A stretch of 64,000 nucleotides of DNA, taken from contig NZ_QWEY01000001.1 in NCBI RefSeq assembly GCF_003443995.1, forward strand, positions 62,001 to 126,000, written 5' to 3'. Made by a program: the position numbers and the translations under genes. Position 1 is the stretch's first letter. Every line of letters starts with the position of its first letter. Shown here one piece after another: positions 28,102-37,180 of this stretch. This DNA is from Pseudotabrizicola alkalilacus. Lineage in GTDB: Bacteria; Pseudomonadota; Alphaproteobacteria; Rhodobacterales; Rhodobacteraceae. The notes under the pieces are model-generated. The model worked only from the letters and a program-made list of their open reading frames with translations. It had not been told where the DNA came from and made no database searches.

Positions 28102-28970
28102 TTCAGCCACCTTTCAGACCGGACGCGCAGCCAGATATACAGGAAATTGGCCAGCGCGGTGATGACGATCATCCCGAAGGCCAGCGCATAGCCCAGGTTC
28201 GGATTGCCCAGCACATCGCCCCGGATCTGCGCAAACAGCTTGATCGGCACGATGTTCAGTTGCGGCCCGGTCAGGGCAAAGGCGGTGGCGACCGCGCCAA
28301 AGGCATTGGCAAACAGCAGCGCAAATGTGCCCAGCAGTGACGGAAACAGAATGGGCAGAGCCACCATGCGCCAGTATTGCGCTCCCGTCGCCCCCAGCAC
28401 CGCCGCCGCCTCGCGCCATTCGCGTTTCAACCCGTCCAGCGCCGGGATGATGATCAGGATCATCAGCGGGATCTGAAAGAACAGATAGGTGATCACCAGC
28501 CCCCAGAACGATAGCAGGTTAAATCCCATCGCGCGCAGGTTGATGCCGAATTCGGTGCGCAGCCAGACCGTCACCAGACCCACCGGGCCAAGCGTGGCGA
28601 TGAAGGCAAAGGCCAACGGCACCCCGGCAAAGTTCGACGCGACGCCGGAAAACGTCACCAGCGGGTTGCGCACACCCTTTGGCAGCCCGCCAAACACGAC
28701 CGCCGCCGCCATGGCAAAGCCGATGGCACAGCCCAGCAATGCGGTCACAAACGACAGCTTGAGTGAAGTCCAATAGGCGCTGCGGATCGAATCCGTGTTC
28801 AGGTCGATCAGGTTTTGCAGGGTAAAGCTGCCATCAGCGGTCTGAAACGCGCCGATCACGATCTTCATCGTGGGCAGGATCAGAAACAGCACGGCGAAAA
28901 TCATGAACGGCAGAATGCCCAGCCACTCAAGCGGCAGGCGAAGGCGCTGGCCCCCCGGTTGCTTTGGCAT
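28098..28970 (-). CDS. ABC transporter permease, PotB-like
   Basis: A 290-residue permease with about six helices and the EAA loop EAAAVLGATGAQYWRMVALP. The start MPKQPGG at 28970 is preferred to 29042, which would run into the hairpin behind the binding-protein gene. It is downstream of the binding protein and coupled to the second permease. Long ATP-free helices and the conserved loop place it in the same polyamine/iron class as its partners. Confidence 0.92.
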   Translation of the reverse strand: MPKQPGGQRLRLPLEWLGILPFMIFAVLFLILPTMKIVIGAFQTADGSFTLQNLIDLNTDSIRSAYWTSLKLSFVTALLGCAIGFAMAAAVVFGGLPKGVRNPLVTFSGVASNFAGVPLAFAFIATLGPVGLVTVWLRTEFGINLRAMGFNLLSFWGLVITYLFFQIPLMILIIIPALDGLKREWREAAAVLGATGAQYWRMVALPILFPSLLGTFALLFANAFGAVATAFALTGPQLNIVPIKLFAQIRGDVLGNPNLGYALAFGMIVITALANFLYIWLRVRSERWLK

Positions 28971-29019
28971 CACGGTCCCCTGTGGCACGGAGCACTTTGC
29001 GGCCCCTTTTCTGAAGTGT

Positions 29020-29056
29020 GACGCCTGCCCGGCAAAATGCAAGCCGGGCAGGCGTC
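29020..29056. terminator. Strong hairpin between binding protein and permease genes
   Basis: A perfect 14-base stem, GACGCCTGCCCGGC (29020-29033) with GCCGGGCAGGCGTC (29043-29056), has a nine-base loop. It follows the binding-protein stop on the minus strand. There is no T-run. It probably stabilises the upstream message or attenuates read-through so that the binding protein is made in excess. Confidence 0.7.
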
Positions 29057-29065
29057 TGTCAGGTG

Positions 29066-30169
29066 TTACTGAACGTTGGCTCCGACAACGGCATCCCAGC
29101 CGCCAACCACAGCGGCCTTGTTCGCGTCAACCTCTTCCAGCGTCGGGAAGTAGGCGGCTTCATAGGATTCGGCCGGCGGCAGAGCTTCCATCAGATCGGC
29201 TGGCAGCTTACCGGCAGCCGCCATCGCGTTGAAACGTGCAGGGTGGCAGTAGCCTTTCAGCCAGCCCAGCTGCCCTTCGTCCGAATACAGGTATTCCATC
29301 CACAGCTTGGCTGCATTGGGCTGCGGTGCATAGGCGCTGATTGCCTGCACATAGACCCCGGCCAGAACACCGGATTTCGGCACGACCACTTCGACCGGCG
29401 GGTTGCCGGCCAGCGTGTCACGGGCGGCCAGAGCATTGTAATCCCACATGATGACGATTGGCGTGGTGCCTTGTGCCAGCGTGCCGGTCTTGCCGATGAC
29501 GGGTACAAAGTTGCCCGCCTCGTTCAGCGCCTTGAAGAACTCCAGACCAGCCTTGCCAGCCTCTTCGCCGGCAGCAGCGCCCGTGGACAGGCCAGCGGCC
29601 AGCACACCCAGGATCGCCTGGTTCGACGCGCGCGGATCACCTGCCAGCGAGACCTGACCTGCGTATTCCGGTTTGAGCAGATCAGCCCAGTCCTGCGGCA
29701 CGTTTTCAACGATGTCGGTGTTCACCAGGAATGACATCACACCATAATAGTCGGCGTACCAATGACCCTCGGCATCCTTGATCGCATCCGGGATTTCGTC
29801 CCATGTGGCGACCTTGTAGGCTTGGGTCAGACCTTCGGACTTGGCTTGCGGGCCAAAGGCCAGACCGACGTCCAGCACGTCAGGTGCTTGCGGGCCCTTG
29901 TTGTCCTTGTTGGCCTTCACGGCCTCCAACTCGTCCGCCGAACCGGCATCTGGGTTTAGCTCGTTGACGGTGATTTCGGGATACTTGGCTTTGAAGCCTG
30001 CGATCACGTCGCCATAGCCGCACCAGTCGTGCGGCAGCGCGATGGTTGACAGCATGCCCTCGGCCTTGGCGGCAGCTTCCAGCTCGGCCATCGACTGTGC
30101 CGATGCCAGCGGAGCGGTCATCATCATGGCGAGGCTGGTCGTCAGTCCCAGCATCTTCTTTGTCATCAT
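29066..30169 (-). CDS. ABC transporter periplasmic substrate-binding protein
   Basis: A 367-residue family-1-like extracellular binding protein with a signal peptide (about 1-24, ending LASAQ). The body (LPHDWCGYGDVIAGFKAKYP and later WADLLKPEYAGQVSLAGDPR, quoted as separate blocks) resembles binding proteins for polyamines, ferric iron or 2-aminoethylphosphonate. I cannot name the ligand. GGGAGAGA lies ten bases before the start. It is first in its operon and is divergent from the btuB leader. Confidence 0.88.
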   Translation of the reverse strand: MMTKKMLGLTTSLAMMMTAPLASAQSMAELEAAAKAEGMLSTIALPHDWCGYGDVIAGFKAKYPEITVNELNPDAGSADELEAVKANKDNKGPQAPDVLDVGLAFGPQAKSEGLTQAYKVATWDEIPDAIKDAEGHWYADYYGVMSFLVNTDIVENVPQDWADLLKPEYAGQVSLAGDPRASNQAILGVLAAGLSTGAAAGEEAGKAGLEFFKALNEAGNFVPVIGKTGTLAQGTTPIVIMWDYNALAARDTLAGNPPVEVVVPKSGVLAGVYVQAISAYAPQPNAAKLWMEYLYSDEGQLGWLKGYCHPARFNAMAAAGKLPADLMEALPPAESYEAAYFPTLEEVDANKAAVVGGWDAVVGANVQ

Positions 30170-30526
30170 TGGAGTCTCTCCCGGTTGATCATTTCACTCC
30201 CGCTTGCCATCCCGTTCCCTCTGCTCGACCAACCGGAACGGATTCGCGGTTTATCGGTAAAGGTTAAAGGCGCAGCAGCGAGTCAGACAAGCCGTCTATC
30301 GTGGTCTTGTGACAATTTTTTCACAGGATCACCGCCTGAAACAATTATACCGACTTTTCAGCAGCTTTGTTGCCGCCTCTCGTGCATGGCAGCTCTTTGA
30401 CCGCCGTTCCTTGTGCGGACGGATCAGACGGGGCTGGCACGGCTGGTGGGCGGACATGCCGCTACAATCGTCGCTGCCTTTGGCCAAAACACCTGCGTAT
30501 CCGGTGATGCGAGGCCAATCTCTGCC
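30170..30526. promoter_or_regulatory. Intergenic region between ABC operon and B12 uptake operon
   Basis: This stretch has no convincing gene. It must hold the minus-strand promoter of the binding protein gene. A TGTGA-N8-TCACA inverted repeat is present at 30308-30325 around a CAATTTTT core and could be an operator or a small hairpin. Short open frames here (for example 30413-30919) cross the riboswitch and show no family likeness. Confidence 0.5.
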
Positions 30527-30556
30527 TTGACACCGATATTGAGCGGTCCATACAAA
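30527..30556 (+). promoter_or_regulatory. Candidate sigma-70 promoter for btuB operon
   Basis: TTGACA (30527-30532) and TACAAA (30551-30556) are separated by 18 bases, with the riboswitch beginning a few bases later at about 30561. This spacing would start transcription almost exactly at the 5' end of the aptamer. Confidence 0.6.
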
Positions 30557-30560
30557 CGCC

Positions 30561-30727
30561 CATCCAGGTTCCGGCATAAAAACCGGATGAAAAGGGAACA
30601 CGGAAGGGGGCCCACCCCCCAGGCCGTGGCTGCCCCCGCAACTGTGAGCGGTGAGCGACGTCGCATATACCACTGGGGCAACCTGGGAAGGTCGACCGAG
30701 CCAAGACCCGTGAGCCAGGAGACCTGC
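30561..30727 (+). ncRNA. Cobalamin riboswitch upstream of btuB
   Basis: The plus strand shows CATCCAGGTTCCGG, AAAAGGGAACACGG, GGCTGCCCCCGCAACTGTGA, a B12 box ACCACTG (30669-30675, one base off the usual GCCACTG), CCTGGGAAGG and the closing AGCCAGGAGACCTGC. It is a full cobalamin riboswitch with about 150 bases between its end and the btuB start, and it should shut off corrinoid uptake when B12 is abundant. Confidence 0.95.
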
Positions 30728-30879
30728 TTGGATGTTCACCCTTTCCGGGCGCGGGGCGTGCCACGGGAGCGGTTTTTCCGCAGCGGTGACGATCACGCAT
30801 CGTCTGTGGAAAGTGCTCTGCTTTCCCGGATCACATCATATCGCGGATCATCTGATCTGCACGGGACAAGGACAACAAG

Positions 30880-32718
30880 ATGCATGGCATCTCTCGATTG
30901 GCACTCCTCTCTGCGCTGACGACCACCGCGTTCGCAGCGCCCACGCTGGCGCAGAACAGCGCCGATATCGCGCTGGATACCATCACCGTCATCGCCTCAA
31001 CCGAGCCGGTGCCGCTGGGCCGCACTGGCGCCACCGTCAATGTGGTGACGTCAGACGATCTGCAGCAAGCCGGCAACCAGTCGGCGGCGGCATTGCTGTC
31101 GCGCCTGCCGGGGGTGAGCATGTCGCGCAACGGCGGCCTTGGCACCTCGACCGCGCTGCGGATCCGTGGCCTGTCCGGGCCCTATATCGGTGTGCGCATC
31201 GACGGGATCGACGTGGCCGATCCATCTGGCACGCAATGCGCTTATGACTTTGGCTCCACCACCTCGGGCGGGTTGTCGCGGATCGAGGTGCTGCGCGGAT
31301 CGCAATCCGCGCTGTTCGGTTCCGAAGCGATCGGCGGTGTTGTCGACATCACCACCTTCCGCGCCACCGAAGAGGGCACCGAGGCAAAGGTCACGCTGGA
31401 GGCCGGGTCAAACGCCACCTACAGCGGCAGCGCCTCTGTCGGGGTGAAAACCGAGCGTGCCGAGCTGGCCTTTACGCTGGCGCGTACCGTGACTGATGGC
31501 ATTTCCGCCTATGCCAAGGGCAGCGAGGATGATGCCTTTCGCGCCACCACCCTGTCTTTCTACGGCTCTTATGCCGTCACCGATGCGCTGACGCTCGGGC
31601 TGAATGGCTTTGGCCGTGACAGCTTTTCAGAGTTCGACAGCCAGTATGCCGACAGCGACGAAACCGAGCGTGGCAAGCTGCGCGGGATGCGCGCCTTTGC
31701 GATGCTGGATGCCGGTGCCACCCAGCACGAGCTTTCCTTTGCCCGGACAACCACCGAGCGGGATTATCCGCTGGGGTGGGTGCAGCTGTATACCGGCGAA
31801 CGCGATCAGCTTGCGTACAAGGGGCGGTGGCAGGCAAATGATCAGATCTCGCTGAACTGGGGCCTGGACCGCACGGACGAGACCTTTGGCGCTGGCTTTG
31901 ACCGGGGCACCTCGCACACCACATCGGCGCTGACCGAACTCCTTTATGCGCCAAACGATACGCTGGATCTGTCTCTGGCCCTGCGCCACGACAAGCACAG
32001 CGAATTCGGGGGGCAGATGTCTGGCCGTGCCGCGCTGGCATGGCGGCCCTCGGGTGATTGGGTGATCCGCGCGGTTGCCGGAACCGGCTTCCGTGCCCCG
32101 TCGCTCTATGAGCTTTACGGGCCGTATGGCAGCCGCAGTCTGCAGCCCGAGGAAAGCCGCAGTCTGGAACTGGGGGCCGAGTATCTGTTGCCGAATGGCG
32201 GCGCGCTGCAGGCGACGCTGTTCGACACAAGGATCGAGGACAAGATCGACTTTGTCAGCAGCAACTACCGCCAGACCTCGGGCACGACCCGGACGCGCGG
32301 GATCGAGATGATCGGGCGGACCACGATTGCCGACGGGTGGGAGCTGTTCGGCAACTACACCTATACCGATGCGTCGCTGCTGTCGCGTACCGGGGTCACA
32401 AGCGAGGCGATCCGGGTGCCGCAGCATGATCTGGTGCTTGGGGTCGAGGGGCGTCTGGCCGACAAATGGTCCGGTCAAGTCACCGTGCAGCATGTGGCGG
32501 GAATCAAGGATGATTATTTCGACATGAGCTCCTTTGCCACCCGTCGCGTTGCGCTGGAGGACTACACCATCGCCAATGTCAGTGTGAACTACGAGATCAA
32601 CGACAAGACTTCTGCATATCTGCGCGTCGAGAACCTGTTCAACAGGGAGTATCAGACCGTCAAGGATTACGGCCAGCCAGGCCGCGCGGTGTTTGTCGGA
32701 CTGTCGGCGAAGTTCTGA
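30880..32718 (+). CDS. btuB: TonB-dependent vitamin B12 receptor BtuB
   Basis: A 612-residue outer-membrane receptor. It has a signal peptide (about 1-24, ending PTLAQ), a TonB-box-like DTITVIAS just after it, a plug domain (LLSRLPGVSMSRNGGLG, RIRGLSGPYIGVRIDGI, VLRGSQSALFGSEAIGG) and a beta barrel ending in the C-terminal phenylalanine GLSAKF. The riboswitch in front and btuF-btuC-btuD behind identify the ligand as cobalamin or related corrinoids. The length is typical. Confidence 0.94.
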   Translation: MHGISRLALLSALTTTAFAAPTLAQNSADIALDTITVIASTEPVPLGRTGATVNVVTSDDLQQAGNQSAAALLSRLPGVSMSRNGGLGTSTALRIRGLSGPYIGVRIDGIDVADPSGTQCAYDFGSTTSGGLSRIEVLRGSQSALFGSEAIGGVVDITTFRATEEGTEAKVTLEAGSNATYSGSASVGVKTERAELAFTLARTVTDGISAYAKGSEDDAFRATTLSFYGSYAVTDALTLGLNGFGRDSFSEFDSQYADSDETERGKLRGMRAFAMLDAGATQHELSFARTTTERDYPLGWVQLYTGERDQLAYKGRWQANDQISLNWGLDRTDETFGAGFDRGTSHTTSALTELLYAPNDTLDLSLALRHDKHSEFGGQMSGRAALAWRPSGDWVIRAVAGTGFRAPSLYELYGPYGSRSLQPEESRSLELGAEYLLPNGGALQATLFDTRIEDKIDFVSSNYRQTSGTTRTRGIEMIGRTTIADGWELFGNYTYTDASLLSRTGVTSEAIRVPQHDLVLGVEGRLADKWSGQVTVQHVAGIKDDYFDMSSFATRRVALEDYTIANVSVNYEINDKTSAYLRVENLFNREYQTVKDYGQPGRAVFVGLSAKF

Positions 32719-32771
32719 TGCGCTTTGGCCGGGCTGCAGGTGCTGCCCGGCTGTTTCAGGAAAGGCGATAT

Positions 32772-33623
32772 ATGCCCGCGCGGCTCTTGCATCTGGCACG
32801 CAGACGGATCTGCACCGCATTTTGTGCGGTATTGATCAGTGCGCCAGCATTTGCGGATGCGCCCCGGCGCGTCGTGTCGATCAATCTGTGCACTGACCAG
32901 CTCGCCATGCTGCTGGCAGCGCCCGGCCAGCTGATCTCGGTTTCGCACCTTGCGCAGGATCCGCGCTCTTCGGTGATGGTCGATGCGGCGCGGGCCTATC
33001 CCGCCAACCGTGCGCTAGCGGAAGAGGTGTATCTGATGAACCCCGATCTGGTGCTGGCGGGCAGCTTTACCGCCCGTGCCACCGTGTCGATGCTGCAAAG
33101 GTTGGGGATACCCGTTGCCACCTTCCCGCCCGCCGCGTCGCTGGCAGATGTGCGGCAGGGGATGCAGGAGATGGGTGCGGTGCTGGGTCGTGACAGGGCA
33201 GCTGCTGCGATGCTCGCCCGCTTTGATGCCGGTCTGGCGCAGATGGGCGATGCCGACCCGGATCATGGCCCGACCGCCGCCACCTATGCCGCCAATGGCT
33301 ATACGCCCGGCGCAAACAGCCTGTCGGGTGACATCATCCGCGCTGCCGGGTTCCGCCATCTGGCGACCGAACTGGGCCTGACCCATGGCGGCTTTCTGCC
33401 GCTGGAGGCGCTTATTCTGGCCGCGCCAGATCTGGTGGTGGTGGGCGAGACCTATCCCGGCAATTCGCGCGCCGAAGAAATCCTGTCGCACCCGGCTCTG
33501 ACTCAGTTGCGCGGCGGGCGCGAAACGCTGGAAGACCGCGACTGGGTCTGCGGCCTGCCCGGCGTGGTTGACGCCGTCACCCGGATGCGGGCGGCGCGTG
33601 ATGCCATCGGATCTGCGCCATGA
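32772..33623 (+). CDS. btuF: Periplasmic corrinoid-binding protein BtuF
   Basis: A 283-residue class III binding protein with a signal peptide ending APAFA. RRVVSINLCTDQLAMLL and the GSFTA and HGGFLPLEALILAAPDLVVVG regions are typical of BtuF/FhuD-like proteins. The start at 32772 is chosen because AGGAAAGG lies six bases upstream and the signal peptide then begins correctly; an ATG at 32718 would overlap the btuB stop but adds 18 odd residues. The stop overlaps the btuC start. Confidence 0.9.
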   Translation: MPARLLHLARRRICTAFCAVLISAPAFADAPRRVVSINLCTDQLAMLLAAPGQLISVSHLAQDPRSSVMVDAARAYPANRALAEEVYLMNPDLVLAGSFTARATVSMLQRLGIPVATFPPAASLADVRQGMQEMGAVLGRDRAAAAMLARFDAGLAQMGDADPDHGPTAATYAANGYTPGANSLSGDIIRAAGFRHLATELGLTHGGFLPLEALILAAPDLVVVGETYPGNSRAEEILSHPALTQLRGGRETLEDRDWVCGLPGVVDAVTRMRAARDAIGSAP

Positions 33624-34606
33624 AGTTCCGCACCCTGATTGCTTGCCTGACGGCCCTTGTGGCGGGGCTGTTTGCGCTGTCGCTGGTGACGGGCGTGGCC
33701 CCGGTCGGACCGGGCGAAAGCTATGCCGCGCTGCTGCGCGATGACGGCGGGCCGCTGACCATGGTGATGCGCGAAATCCGCCTGCCGCGCGCCATTCTGG
33801 CGGTGATGATCGGCGTCAGCCTTGGCCTGTCGGGCGCGGCGATGCAGGGCTTTTTGCGCAATCCGCTGGCCGAACCGGGGCTGATCGGGGTGTCGTCATC
33901 GGCGGCGCTGGGCGCGGTGCTGGCGCTGCAGACCGGCTTTGCCGCTGCCTTTGCGCTTGCCTTGCCGGTTGCGGCGCTGGTTGGGGCCGGGATTGGCGTG
34001 GCGCTGATCCTGTTTCTGGCCGGGCCGGGCGGCGGGGCCTTTACCCTGATCCTCGCCGGGATCGCGCTGTCGGCGCTGACCGGCGCGCTGACCTCGCTGG
34101 TCTTGAACCTGTCGCCCAACCCTTTTGCCGCCAATGAGATTGTGTTCTGGATGATGGGCTCGCTGGCGGACCGCTCTTTTGATCATGTCTGGATGGCGCT
34201 GCCGGTCATGGCTGTGGGCTGGCTGGCGTTGGCGCGCACCGGGCGGGGGCTGGAGGCGCTGACGCTGGGCGAGGATGCGGCGGCCTCGATGGGGTTTGAT
34301 CTGTCGCGGCTCCGGCTGATCCTGCTGGGCGGGGTCGCGGCCTCGGTCGGGGCGGCGACGGCGGTGGCGGGGGCCATCGGCTTTGTCGGGCTGGTGGTGC
34401 CGCACCTGCTGCGCCCTCTGGTCGGCGGTCGCCCGTCGCGCCTGCTGCTGGCCTCGGCGCTGGGCGGTGCGGCGCTGGTGCTGGCGGCGGATGTTGCGGT
34501 GCGCATGGTGCTGCCGGGGCGTGATCTGAAGCTGGGGGTGCTGATGGCGCTGGTCGGCGCGCCGGTGTTCCTGCACCTGATCTGGCGCAGACGGGGACAG
34601 TCATGA
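33620..34606 (+). CDS. btuC: Corrinoid ABC transporter permease BtuC
   Basis: A 328-residue FecCD-family permease with about ten helices, including REIRLPRAILAVMIGVSLGL near the start and GFVGLVVPHLLRPLVG in the C-terminal half. It forms the inner-membrane channel for B12 together with BtuD and BtuF. ATGA overlaps on both sides couple it to btuF and btuD. Confidence 0.93.
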   Translation: MKFRTLIACLTALVAGLFALSLVTGVAPVGPGESYAALLRDDGGPLTMVMREIRLPRAILAVMIGVSLGLSGAAMQGFLRNPLAEPGLIGVSSSAALGAVLALQTGFAAAFALALPVAALVGAGIGVALILFLAGPGGGAFTLILAGIALSALTGALTSLVLNLSPNPFAANEIVFWMMGSLADRSFDHVWMALPVMAVGWLALARTGRGLEALTLGEDAAASMGFDLSRLRLILLGGVAASVGAATAVAGAIGFVGLVVPHLLRPLVGGRPSRLLLASALGGAALVLAADVAVRMVLPGRDLKLGVLMALVGAPVFLHLIWRRRGQS

Positions 34607-35346
34607 CCCTACTGCGGCTGGACCATCTGACCGTCCGTCGCGGCCCCTGTGCTGTGCTGTCGGGCATATCTCTGAGCATCGGTGCCGGTGAATGCGTCGG
34701 GCTGATCGGGCCGAATGGGGCGGGCAAGACCACGCTGATGCGTGCCGCGCTTGGCCTGATGCCGATGGAGGGTGCGTCGTCGCTGGCAGCTCTTTCCGCC
34801 ACCGCCCGCGCCGCGCAAGCGGCCTGGCTGCCACAATCGCCCGAGATTGCCTGGCCGGTAACGGTGCGCCATCTGGTCAGTCTGGGGGCGATGGCGCGGG
34901 GGCGTCCGGCGGATCACCCGTCAGTGCAGCGCGCAACAGACCGGATGGATCTGGCAGCGTTCTGCGACCGGGCTGCCAACGGGCTGTCAGGCGGCGAACA
35001 GGCGCGCGTGCTGATCGCGCGCGCGATGGCACAGGACACGCCGCTGTTGCTGGCCGATGAGCCGATTGCCGGGCTGGACCCGGCGCAACAGATCCGCACC
35101 ATGCGGGCGTTCCGCGATCTGGCCGCCGAGGGGCGCTCGGTCCTGGTGTCGCTGCACGATTTGGGCCTTGCCGCGCGGCATTGCACCCGGATCATCGTGC
35201 TGCACGCGGGCGGTCTGGCGGCAGACGGCTCCCCGGCAGAGGTGCTGACCGATGAGCTGATCGCGGGCGTCTTTGGGGTAACCTCATATCGGGCAGAAAC
35301 CGCAATGGGCGCGGTGTTTCAGCCGATGGATACGGTCGCGCCATGA
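34603..35346 (+). CDS. btuD: Corrinoid ABC transporter ATPase BtuD
   Basis: A 247-residue ATP-binding protein with Walker A GPNGAGKTTLMRA, signature LSGGEQARVLIARAM and Walker B LLLADEPIAGLDP. It is the energy-coupling subunit of the B12 importer and overlaps btuC and cbiZ by ATGA junctions. The signature and length match the FecE/BtuD class. Confidence 0.93.
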   Translation: MTLLRLDHLTVRRGPCAVLSGISLSIGAGECVGLIGPNGAGKTTLMRAALGLMPMEGASSLAALSATARAAQAAWLPQSPEIAWPVTVRHLVSLGAMARGRPADHPSVQRATDRMDLAAFCDRAANGLSGGEQARVLIARAMAQDTPLLLADEPIAGLDPAQQIRTMRAFRDLAAEGRSVLVSLHDLGLAARHCTRIIVLHAGGLAADGSPAEVLTDELIAGVFGVTSYRAETAMGAVFQPMDTVAP

Positions 35347-36020
35347 TCGCAGTAACCCTCGACCGGCCCTGGCTGCTGGCCGACCTGGGGGCGCCGCGCC
35401 GGGTCTTGTCGTTTGCGCCGCACCGTCCCGGCTTTGTCACCGCGCGTCATGTCGTGTGGCGTGAGGTGCGCAATGCCGATCTGACCCCCGATCTGGATGC
35501 CGCCGACTGGTTCGCCCGCACCCTTGCGCAGCGCGGCCATGCCGAGGCCGTCGGCCTGCTTACCTCGCGCGATATCCGCCAGCATGTGCTTGCCGCCGCC
35601 AAGGCAGACGGAGAGCGGGCCACTTGCCTTGCCACCGTGGGCTTGGGCAATGCGGAAACGGTCGGATCGCGCCGTGCGGTCAATGGCATTGGCTGGTCCA
35701 CCAGCTATGGCACCATCAACCTGCTGGTGCTCATCGACGCCGGCCTGACCGAAGCCGCGCAGATCGAGGCCATGACCATCGCCGCGCAAGCCCGCACCGC
35801 CGCCGTGATGGACTGCGGCCTGCACCTGCCGGATGGCCGGCGTGCCACCGGCACCGGCACCGATTGCATTGCCATCGCCGCTGATCCCGGCCCCATCGCT
35901 TTTGCCGGGTTGCACACCGCTTTGGGAGAGGCGATTGGCCGGGCGGTCTATTCCGCAGTGGCCAAAGGAGCGGCAGCGTGGGTGCAAGAGAACGGTGGCA
36001 CCGCGCAGGGCTATCCCTGA
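35343..36020 (+). CDS. cbiZ: Adenosylcobinamide amidohydrolase CbiZ
   Basis: A 225-residue CbiZ-family protein, with VGLLTSRDIRQHVLA, the central VGLGNAETVG and the C-terminal GTGTDCIAIAA. It hydrolyses adenosylcobinamide (and in Rhodobacter sphaeroides also pseudo-B12) to adenosylcobyric acid, which enters the de novo pathway. Being the last gene of a corrinoid uptake operon, it suggests that imported corrinoids with an unsuitable loop are remodelled using the aminopropanol arm and DMB made by the bluB operon. It ends three bases before the convergent GntR gene, with no visible terminator. Confidence 0.9.
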   Translation: MIAVTLDRPWLLADLGAPRRVLSFAPHRPGFVTARHVVWREVRNADLTPDLDAADWFARTLAQRGHAEAVGLLTSRDIRQHVLAAAKADGERATCLATVGLGNAETVGSRRAVNGIGWSTSYGTINLLVLIDAGLTEAAQIEAMTIAAQARTAAVMDCGLHLPDGRRATGTGTDCIAIAADPGPIAFAGLHTALGEAIGRAVYSAVAKGAAAWVQENGGTAQGYP

Positions 36021-36023
36021 GGT

Positions 36024-36926
36024 TCAGGCCAGATGATGCCCGCGCATCGACGACAGCAGCGTTTCTTTTGACGTTGCCAGATGCGCACGCAACCGCGCTT
36101 TGGCCGCACTTGCATCGCGGACCTGCAAGGCGGCGATGATGGTCAGATGCTCGCGGATCGCAGCCTCGTTGCGATAACGCTCCATGGTCTTGTCCCACTG
36201 ATAATGATAATGGAAAATCAATGAGATAACCTTCTGGAATTCGGCAACAAAACGGTTGCTGACCACCGAATTGATCAGCGCATGAAACCGCCCGTCCAGC
36301 CGGGAAAAATCGTGGAAATCGTGATCGATCCGGTCCAGCAGGTCCAGATGCTCGTCGCGGATCACGGTCAGCGCTGCCCAAGCCGGGTGATCTTCGGGTA
36401 GCGCGGTAAACACCCGCACTGCGTTCAGCTCCAGCACCTGCCGGAATTCTGACAACTCCACCGCGTAATCGGCGGTAAAGCCGAGTAGCCGCCAGCCGCC
36501 ACGCGGGCGTCGCTCGATCAGCCCCGATTGCCCGAGGCTGGCCAGAAATTCCTGCAACGCATGGGGAGGCACCATGAATTGCCGGGCCAGCTGGGTGATG
36601 TTCAGGGCTGTTCCGGCGGGCACGTCAAAGCGCAACACCCAGTCCAGAAACCGCGCCTCCAGCTCGTCGCGCCGGATATATTCCTCGCGCAGCGGCAGCC
36701 GGTCCCTGACCTTTGGCACCCGCACCAGCTGCTTGTCGCGCCCGGTTCCCTGCAAGATGCCATCCGCGCCCAGCTTTTGCACCACGGCGCGGATCACTGT
36801 CCGCGACACCCCCAGCTTTGCGGCCAGCTGCACCTCGGATGGCAATCCCGCCCCGACAGGAATGCCGGACAGAATATCCAGCAGCGCATTATGCGACTGG
36901 CGAAAGCGGGTGTCGGTGCGTGCCAT
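36024..36926 (-). CDS. GntR-family regulator with apparent tandem winged helices and FCD domain
   Basis: A 300-residue protein, longer than the usual 230-250 of FadR-type GntR regulators. Residues 12-70 form the normal winged helix (LPSEVQLAAKLGVSRTVIRA). Residues about 90-152 look like a second one (ITQLARQFMVPPHALQEFLA followed by an RRPRGGWRL wing), then an FCD effector domain (about 157-290). It is divergent from the sugar ABC importer and L-fucose-type pathway and probably represses it until a pathway intermediate binds. GGGAG precedes the start by about nine bases. Confidence 0.87.
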   Translation of the reverse strand: MARTDTRFRQSHNALLDILSGIPVGAGLPSEVQLAAKLGVSRTVIRAVVQKLGADGILQGTGRDKQLVRVPKVRDRLPLREEYIRRDELEARFLDWVLRFDVPAGTALNITQLARQFMVPPHALQEFLASLGQSGLIERRPRGGWRLLGFTADYAVELSEFRQVLELNAVRVFTALPEDHPAWAALTVIRDEHLDLLDRIDHDFHDFSRLDGRFHALINSVVSNRFVAEFQKVISLIFHYHYQWDKTMERYRNEAAIREHLTIIAALQVRDASAAKARLRAHLATSKETLLSSMRGHHLA

Positions 36927-37004
36927 TGGCTCATTCTCCCTCGGCCCCTGTTTCTATGCATTAAAAAATTAAAAACAGTTGGCAAGCCGGAATCGTCACG
37001 TCAT

Positions 37005-37029
37005 GGTGTCTTTTATGATAAAAATCACC
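37005..37029 (+). promoter_or_regulatory. Candidate operator palindrome upstream of sugar ABC importer
   Basis: A 25-base imperfect palindrome, GGTG...TTTTATGATAAAA...CACC, lies in the 254-base gap between the GntR regulator and the importer; its core TTTTAT-G-ATAAAA (37011-37023) is a perfect 13-base repeat. It is the best candidate for the GntR binding site. Confidence 0.5.
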
Positions 37030-37180
37030 GGTTGAGTCGGTGGCCTTGGGAGGGGTTCTTGATCATGGATGGTCCGGTCGCTCTGACCAGGTTTTGCGCT
37101 GCTTGTGCCGCCCCTTGCCGCACGGTTAGCGGATGTGTCAGGCGGACAGGTTTGAGCGGCCTTGGCACCGTAGGGCTGGC

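Noticed and set aside
30308-30325. TGTGA-N8-TCACA resembling a CRP site
   Set aside because: Spacing is eight rather than six bases and the alphaproteobacterial context does not favour CRP; kept only as an unassigned inverted repeat.
30413-30919. Plus-strand frame of 168 residues ahead of btuB
   Set aside because: It runs through the cobalamin riboswitch and overlaps the btuB start; no family resemblance.
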